From contig NZ_JBEFTX010000008.1 in the NCBI RefSeq assembly GCF_040195635.1, forward strand, positions 124,001-188,000: a stretch of DNA of 64,000 nt, in the 5' to 3' direction. How positions within the stretch are numbered: position 1 is the first letter of the stretch; every line of letters begins with the position of its first letter. The notes under the pieces were generated by a model. It did no database searches. It worked only from the letters and a program-made list of their open reading frames with translations, and had not been told where the DNA came from. Made by a program: the position numbers and the translations under genes. This DNA is from Thermasporomyces sp040195635. Lineage in GTDB: Bacteria > Actinomycetota > Actinomycetes > Propionibacteriales > Actinopolymorphaceae. This document shows positions 59,229 to 64,000 of this stretch, one piece after another.

Positions 59229-59332
59229 AGCGGTTGTGCACTCCTCGGGTCCGGGTGAGAAGAACCAGTAGGGCTCCTACGAATAGTGGCATCCTCCGCC
59301 CACAGCCCGGCTGAGCGACGCGCGGTGGTGCC

Positions 59333-60059
59333 TCAGCTGGATGCCGGCCGGACAGGGCGAGCAGCGAAGGCCGTCCGCTCCAGCGTGCTCCACGCGGTGC
59401 TGACCAGCAGGTGGACGCCGGCCGCGAGTGGGACGAAGGCGGCGACGACCAGCGTGGCGTACGGCAGCAGGGGAGCGAGCCTGGCCGCCAGCGCCGGAGT
59501 CTCCTCGGGGAGGGTACGCCGGGTGAGCCGGGACGACCACCACGCGACCCCCGCGAGCAGCGCGAAGAGGGCGCAGTAGACCAGCGCAACCGGGAGGAGC
59601 CCCGCTGTCACCCCACCTGCCGTGGCGAGCGACCCGCCGAGAGGTACGCCGAACACGGTGTGGGTCAGCAGCGCATTGACCTGCCCACCCACGGTGGGCG
59701 CGGAGCAGAGCCGGTACATGACGGCGAACAGGGGTACCTGGGCGAGAGCGGGGAGGATTCCGGCGAGCGGCCTGATCCCCGTGCGAACGGTAGAGAGCGG
59801 TCGTCTCCCGGTGCAGGCGTACGGGATCGTCCCGGTGGCGTCGCTGGAGAGCGCGCAGCTGGGGAGCGAGGGCGGCCCTGGCCTGCGTACCTCGCGCTGC
59901 GGCGTAGCTCAACGGGACCAGGCACATGCGGACGAGCACCGTGAAAGCGGTGATGGCGACCAGTGCGGCCGGGTCACCGAGGACGGGAGCGAGGACCGAC
60001 GTGAGGCCGGTGACGATCTGGTGGGCGAGCGCGACGGCAGGGTCGAGGACAGCGAGCAT
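59333..60059 (-). pseudogene. YidC/Oxa1-family membrane insertase with frameshift
   Basis: From ATG 60059 one frame encodes LAVLDPAVALAHQIVTGLTS, VLAPVLGDPAALVAITAFTV, LVRMCLVPLSYAAARGTQAR and LHRETTALYRSHG. The YidC core then continues in another frame with IRPLAGILPALAQVPLFAVM, YRLCSAPTVGGQVNALLTHT, FAVM-type helices and the C-terminal helices, ending at 59333. Removing one C from the CCCC run at 59777-59780 restores a continuous reading (LYRSHGIRPLAG). So the gene is full length but broken by a single homopolymer insertion. It is the second YidC type of actinomycetes, sited beside DUF6412. Confidence 0.82.
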
Positions 60060-60116
60060 GGTGGAGGGACCTTCCAGCAGAGGGATGATCGCGGACGGGC
60101 GGCAGCGCCGCCGCAC

Positions 60117-60410
60117 CTACGCGGCGGTCGGGGCCGTCGACGGCGCCCTTGGGCGGGGCCGTCCGCGTACCTCGGTCCTGGTCCGGACCGGCCGGACAGT
60201 GTCGGTGTGCTTACGCCGGGTGGAGAACGCCGGCGCCAGTCCTGAGGCCGCGCCATGCAACCGTCGGCAGGCGTAGCGCCCGACGGCGATCACGGCGAGG
60301 AGAGCCGCGACCGTGGCGGCAACCGGCCAGGGGCCAGCGCCGGGCACGGCGAGCGTCAGCACATCGCTCATGCCGATGCTCGTGAGCACGGCGACGAGCG
60401 ACCAGATCAT
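60117..60410 (-). CDS. DUF6412 small membrane protein
   Basis: 97 residues from ATG 60410. Two hydrophobic segments (IWSLVAVLTSIGMSDVLTLA; PWPVAATVAALLAVIAVGRY) precede a basic, Pro/Arg-rich tail ending VRGRPRPRAPSTAPTAA. The family is recognised by this tail and by being encoded directly before a YidC-type insertase, as here (57 bp). The function is unknown, and a role with the insertase is likely only by association. Confidence 0.78.
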   Translation of the reverse strand: MIWSLVAVLTSIGMSDVLTLAVPGAGPWPVAATVAALLAVIAVGRYACRRLHGAASGLAPAFSTRRKHTDTVRPVRTRTEVRGRPRPRAPSTAPTAA

Positions 60411-60656
60411 GCTGCCAGCATACGGAGGGCGGCACTCCCCGAGGATCGGATCGGGCGACTCGTGATCTCCTGGTACGCCTGAGCCGGCGTGAGCCCGATC
60501 GCCAGAGCGCCGGCAGGAGCGCCGGGTCCGCCGGGCCGAGGCCGAGGTCGGTGTAAGTCGCGTAGGCAAGGATGATCCGGAGGAGCCAGCCGTGCCTACC
60601 GGGCCCTTCGGAGGCGCGGCCCGAGGTGAGCCGACGGTTGGTGGAAGGTGGACGCG
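60411..60656. promoter_or_regulatory. Divergent gap between the DUF6412 and methyltransferase-like genes
   Basis: This 246-bp region must contain promoters for both directions. No operator or hairpin of note was identified. Confidence 0.35.
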
Positions 60657-61097
60657 ATGCTGGTGACGTCTCGATCGGCGGCGGAGTACGCCGCGATGTT
60701 CGACCTGACATCGGAGGAGCTCGTACACGCAACGATCCTTGACTGTTGCGCGGGTGGGTCGAGCTTCGTCGCGGAGACCGCGACGTTCGTGGTCGCCGCC
60801 GATCCCGCCTACGCCAAGGAGTGCCACGTGTTGGTGGCCGACGCGACGGCGGGACGACTCGACGGCGACCGGATCATCGAGGCGCATGCCGACCGCTTCG
60901 AGTGGGGTTGGTACGGCGATCGCGCACGTCGTGAACCGGTGGCGTTCCTCCCGGTCCTCCGCGAGCAGTTGCACGCTGGTGGCCACCGGACCGAACTGCG
61001 ACGGGTGCCCTACAAGTTCCAACGGTGCGCGGACCAGATGCTGGTCATCAGCGTCACGGGAGCTGCGGACGACGCGCGCACAGAGGCTGGGCGATGA
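60657..61097 (+). CDS. Methyltransferase-like protein, internally shortened
   Basis: 146 residues from ATG 60657 (GGAAGG 8 nt upstream). The N-terminus resembles a class I SAM-dependent methyltransferase of actinomycetes: AAEYAAMFDLTSEELVHATI, LDCCAGGSSFVAETATF (motif I) and VVAADPAYAKE (motif II). The C-terminus has the usual HRTELRRVPYKFQRCADQML ending. Relatives are about 220 residues; the middle, with the motif IV loop (LPFADxxFDLVLCSH type), is absent and the frame is kept. This is probably a deletion derivative without methyltransferase activity, still translated and coupled to the next gene. Confidence 0.65.
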   Translation: MLVTSRSAAEYAAMFDLTSEELVHATILDCCAGGSSFVAETATFVVAADPAYAKECHVLVADATAGRLDGDRIIEAHADRFEWGWYGDRARREPVAFLPVLREQLHAGGHRTELRRVPYKFQRCADQMLVISVTGAADDARTEAGR

Positions 61098-61744
61098 GCG
61101 GACACAGGGTCCGCACGCTGGCGCGGGTCTTCGCCAACGTGGAGGCGGGGAGGCTGCCGCCCGCGGATGGGTCCCTCCACGTCGTTCCTCCGCCGTCGTC
61201 ACATACCAGCGCGGTCGTGGGGTTCACCGCGCACATCGTCGTGGCCGCCGACGTCGACCACGACTGGGTGGACTCATTGGTCCCTGCCGGTGACCTGTCG
61301 GCGCCGCTCAGCCCGCCGTTCCTCGCCGCTCTGTGCGCACGGCTCGACCGCAGGATCAACGCGATCGACATGGTGACCCTGGCGACCCCTCTCGGCGGTG
61401 AACCGCCGCTGCCGTTGGAGAGGCTCGATGACACCGACCATCCGCGCGTACGAAGGGCCCTCCGGTACCGCGACGACGTACGCGTGTGGAGCGTCGAGGG
61501 CGGTGTCCTCATCCTGGGGCGTGGCCTGGCCGGTCGCTGGGAGGCGGCGTTCGAGGTCGATCCGGCCCATCGGGGCCGTGGACTCGGCCGCGCCCTGGCC
61601 ATGTCGGCACGGCACCTGGTCGGAAGCGACGCCGTTGCCGTGTGGGCGCAGGTGACGCCCGGCAACGCCGCGTCCGTCCGTGCCCTACTGGCTGCGGGCT
61701 ACCGACCGGTCGGCTCGGAGGCACTGCTGACTCCTGCGCGGTGA
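61094..61744 (+). CDS. GNAT-family N-acetyltransferase
   Basis: 216 residues from ATG 61094, overlapping the preceding stop by 4 nt. The acetyl-CoA-binding motif A is EAAFEVDPAHRGRGLGRALA, with the R/Q-x2-G-x-G/A pattern. The C-terminal AVWAQVTPGNAASVRALLAA, then GYRPVGSEALL, is typical of GNAT. The N-terminal half includes HIVVAADVDHDWVDSLV. The substrate is unknown. The stop lies in the first unit of a 15-bp repeat. Confidence 0.85.
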   Translation: MSGHRVRTLARVFANVEAGRLPPADGSLHVVPPPSSHTSAVVGFTAHIVVAADVDHDWVDSLVPAGDLSAPLSPPFLAALCARLDRRINAIDMVTLATPLGGEPPLPLERLDDTDHPRVRRALRYRDDVRVWSVEGGVLILGRGLAGRWEAAFEVDPAHRGRGLGRALAMSARHLVGSDAVAVWAQVTPGNAASVRALLAAGYRPVGSEALLTPAR

Positions 61745-61814
61745 CCAGGGGATTGGTGACCGGGGGATTGGTGACCGGGGGATTGGTGACCGGGGGATTG
61801 GTGACCGGGGATTA
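61741..61814. repeat. 15-bp tandem repeat bridging stop and start of adjacent genes
   Basis: Five units of GTGACCGGGGGATTG (the first with A for G, the last truncated) run from 61741 to 61814. The TGA of the GNAT gene is in the first unit, and the next start codon GTG 61817 follows immediately, so the repeat fills the whole gap. Confidence 0.9.
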
Positions 61815-61816
61815 CG

Positions 61817-62419
61817 GTGAGTGCCGTGCTGGTCCAGGCCCGGCTCCGGGAGCCGATCGAACGCGGTGAGGTGACGCTGCTGTTCCGCCGCTGGCGGAGG
61901 TGCCAGGCAGTGGCCGGGCACCATTACCGTACGGCGGCCGGACGGCTTGCGGTGGACGCCGTCGACGAGGTGGCGGGGTCCGCGATCACCGACGGCGATG
62001 CCCGCCAGGCGGGCTATTCCGACGCCGCCGCGCTGGTCGCCGACCTGCGGGGCAGTGCCGACCTCCCGATCTACCGGCTCGCGGTGAGGGCGCTCGCCGG
62101 GCCTGATCCGCGAGACGTCCTGGCCGGCAAGTCCACCTTGACGGCGCAGGAACGCCGCGACCTCGACCAGCGACTGGCGAGGCTGGACCGGTTGTCCTCG
62201 CACGGACCCTGGACAGCCGCGACCCTGCGGCTGATCGCCGAACGGCCCGGTGTGCGGGCGCCAGACCTCGCGGTCGAGCTTGGTCGGGAGACCCTTCCGT
62301 TCAAGACAGACGTACGCAAGCTGAAGAGTCTCGGGCTGACACTCAGCCTGCCTGTCGGTTACCGCCTTTCACCGCGCGGCGAGGCCTACCGCGGGCCTGA
62401 CGAGTCCGGCATTGGCTGA
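61817..62419 (+). CDS. PUA/ASCH-like hypothetical protein
   Basis: 200 residues from GTG 61817, or GTG 61826. The first ~95 residues look like an ASCH/PUA-type small beta-barrel (PIERGEVTLLFRRWRRCQAV; GRLAVDAVDEVAGSAITDGD; DLPIYRLAVRALAG). The rest is helical with a winged-helix-like segment (WTAATLRLIAERPGVRAPDL; FKTDVRKLKSLGLTLSLPVG). Such fusions are known as conserved actinomycete hypotheticals and may bind RNA. The start is close behind the tandem repeat, which may affect its expression. Confidence 0.72.
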   Translation: MSAVLVQARLREPIERGEVTLLFRRWRRCQAVAGHHYRTAAGRLAVDAVDEVAGSAITDGDARQAGYSDAAALVADLRGSADLPIYRLAVRALAGPDPRDVLAGKSTLTAQERRDLDQRLARLDRLSSHGPWTAATLRLIAERPGVRAPDLAVELGRETLPFKTDVRKLKSLGLTLSLPVGYRLSPRGEAYRGPDESGIG

Positions 62420-62639
62420 CGAGTTCGGCTGGCGTGACCCGCTGCGGACGCGGCCGGCGAAGGCGCCATGATAGGTCCGACATCATGGAGCTCCGAACCC
62501 GGCAATCCGGGCGGCGGCGCGCCTCTCGGGCGCTTTCGTGACAGCGGGGTTGCGTGATGAGCTGTCTTGCGTTTTCCCGCCGCTGGCTCCTCGCCGGCCC
62601 GGGTACTGTGGTCGCGAACTCCCAGGGAGGCTTGTGTCG

Positions 62640-64000
62640 ATGTCTGGCTCGAGCAGGCGGACTTTCCTCGCGCGCTCGCTGGCGCTGGGGATAGGAGCGT
62701 CCTCGCTCGGCTCGTTGGCCGCCTCGTGTACCGATGCCGACGGCACCGGTTCGGAGCAAAAGCCCATCGTGCCCAAGTCGGCCGCCGCGGCGAAGCGGTT
62801 CAAGGGCCGGATCGTCGTCGCCACCAAGCAGAACCCTTCCGCACAAGCGAGACAGGCGCTGACACGCGCCTATCGACGTCAGCAACCCGGTGTCGAGATC
62901 GTGTGGGATACCCGTGACTACACCGATCCCGCTGCCTATACCGCGTGGCTCGACTCGCAGCTGAGCAGCAGTCCGATCCGCCCCGACATCGTCTCCGGGT
63001 CGTACGCGCCGGCTTTTCGTCGCTATGTCAACCTCGACGAGTACCGCGCTCAGGTCAATCCGTACACCGGCCATCGCTGGGACGACGACTACGACTTCGA
63101 GACCTACCGCGACCTGAACGACCGTGGTGAGCGCACCGAGATCGGCACGGAGACGGCCCATCTGTACTGGTTCTACAACAAGGACCTTCTTGCCGGCGTG
63201 GATGCCGAGCCGCCGACCACGTGGGACGAACTCGTCGACGTCTGCGCCAAACTCCGTACAGCGGGCCAGCTCCCGATATCGACGAACTTCGCCTCGATCA
63301 TGCCGGACTGGGTGTCCTCGACCTACTTCGACCAGTTCCACGACGAATGGATAAGCACCGTCCAAGCCCAACCGGGCGACTGGAACTGGGATCCCGAGCT
63401 CGACGCGAAGTTCCGTTACCGCGACGACAACCCGCGCATCCACGCCACCTACACCTACAGCCCACAGCGGTTCTACCGCGGGCTCAAGGACAAGACGCTG
63501 CGGTTCGACACGCCTGCGATGGTGGATCTGGTCACCGGTCTTGCGCGCGTCTTTCCGCGCTTCGCCTCGGCGGACTTCTTCACCGGCACCGACCACTACC
63601 GGCCTTTCCTGCAAGGGCAGGCGGCGATGATGGTGGACGGTTCGTGGTCACTTCCCACGCTCCAGCGCGACCTCGAGGAACTCACACCCGAGCGGCTCGC
63701 CGAACTCGACATCGAGCAGACGTCGGTGCAGCCGTTCGAGTGGGACGTCTTCGAGTTCCCGCCGATGGTGAGCCCGTTGGCACGTGGGAACGTACGCCCG
63801 ACCGAAGGCATTGGCGGTGCTTCGATCTGCGCGGTGGACAAGGATCCTGCGCACACCGAGATGGTGATGGACTTCCTGATGTTCTGGTTGTCCAAGCCGG
63901 GCTTCACCGCCTATACGCAGGCGCAGGTCGAGGCCGACGATTTTCGGCCCTCCGGGCCGACCCTGGTCGCTGATGTGCCGTATCCGAAGGAGATCGAGGA
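62640..64000 (+). CDS. Tat-type lipoprotein, extracellular solute-binding protein, 3' end outside window
   Basis: From ATG 62640 (GGAGG 9 nt upstream) the frame is open for 453 codons to the window edge. A twin-arginine motif (SSRRTFLARSLALGIGASSL) and lipobox LAASC (Cys30) mark a Tat lipoprotein. The binding fold includes LRTAGQLPISTNFASIMPDW, TYSPQRFYRGLKDKTLRFD and FLQGQAAMMVDGSWSLPTLQ. It is a family-1-type sugar-binding protein distinct from the one at 12000. Permease genes may follow beyond the window. It is preceded by 220 bp with no gene. Confidence 0.85.
   Translation, partial: MSGSSRRTFLARSLALGIGASSLGSLAASCTDADGTGSEQKPIVPKSAAAAKRFKGRIVVATKQNPSAQARQALTRAYRRQQPGVEIVWDTRDYTDPAAYTAWLDSQLSSSPIRPDIVSGSYAPAFRRYVNLDEYRAQVNPYTGHRWDDDYDFETYRDLNDRGERTEIGTETAHLYWFYNKDLLAGVDAEPPTTWDELVDVCAKLRTAGQLPISTNFASIMPDWVSSTYFDQFHDEWISTVQAQPGDWNWDPELDAKFRYRDDNPRIHATYTYSPQRFYRGLKDKTLRFDTPAMVDLVTGLARVFPRFASADFFTGTDHYRPFLQGQAAMMVDGSWSLPTLQRDLEELTPERLAELDIEQTSVQPFEWDVFEFPPMVSPLARGNVRPTEGIGGASICAVDKDPAHTEMVMDFLMFWLSKPGFTAYTQAQVEADDFRPSGPTLVADVPYPKEIE

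Noticed and set aside
58068..59258. Plus-strand open frame over parC
   Set aside because: Antisense to ParC with no domain or ribosome-binding site.

Overview
The window is 64 kb of very GC-rich chromosome from an actinomycete. The evidence is GC-rich third codon positions, many GTG starts, a WhiB regulator, an HrdB-type sigma factor with its usual neighbours (a DUF7455 protein, then ParE and ParC), an MprAB/PepD-like operon, an LprG/P55-like operon and several Tat-type lipoproteins. Soil Propionibacteriales (Kribbella or Actinopolymorpha type) would fit, but the genus cannot be fixed from the sequence alone. No rRNA, tRNA, CRISPR, phage or insertion sequence was recognised.

Layout. 1-9.8 kb is a carbohydrate-utilisation region: a secreted GHL10-type hydrolase (cut by the window edge), a decayed SDR gene, an EcsC-like protein, a PhyH dioxygenase divergent from a ribokinase, a guanyl-specific RNase remnant, a sialidase/NanA-like pair with a divergent GntR regulator, a TesB thioesterase and a thiamine-binding-like protein. 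9.8-12 kb holds a spermidine-synthase-like protein, a hypothetical protein and ArfB. 12-20.3 kb is a second glycan locus: a LacI regulator coupled to an orphan sugar-binding lipoprotein, a divergent 911-residue exported glycosidase, a second LacI regulator and a DUF2961/GH172-like enzyme. 20.4-27.8 kb holds a GPP34 protein, an aldo/keto reductase, a complete but strongly diverged MetNIQ-like ABC operon whose ATPase has lost nearly every catalytic motif, a tiny membrane protein, a PfkB kinase and a group-2 sigma factor. 28-35.5 kb holds an ATP-dependent DNA ligase, PyrD, an HtrA protease with its two-component system, and acylphosphatase.

35.5-43.4 kb holds a frameshifted hypothetical gene, DinB, a DUF4192 protein, a glutamate-cysteine ligase-like enzyme, WhiB, a universal stress protein and an HhH-GPD protein. 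43.6-46.8 kb carries two tandem principal-type sigma genes with mosaic near-identity. Then come a Tat-exported beta-helix protein, DUF7455, ParE, an amino-acid permease convergent with a DHA2-type MFS exporter, its LprG-like lipoprotein partner, an FG-GAP lipoprotein, ParC, a frameshifted YidC-like insertase with its DUF6412 neighbour, an internally deleted methyltransferase, a GNAT enzyme, a PUA/ASCH-like protein and a second sugar-binding lipoprotein that runs off the window.

Two themes run through the window. First, several genes are decaying (SDR, RNase, YidC, the methyltransferase, one hypothetical). Second, short tandem repeats of 15-24 bp occur repeatedly, both between genes and inside coding regions. 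The best candidate for something undescribed is the MetNIQ-like operon with a pseudo-ATPase at 22517-25076, followed by the gene-converted tandem sigma factors at 43622-46763.
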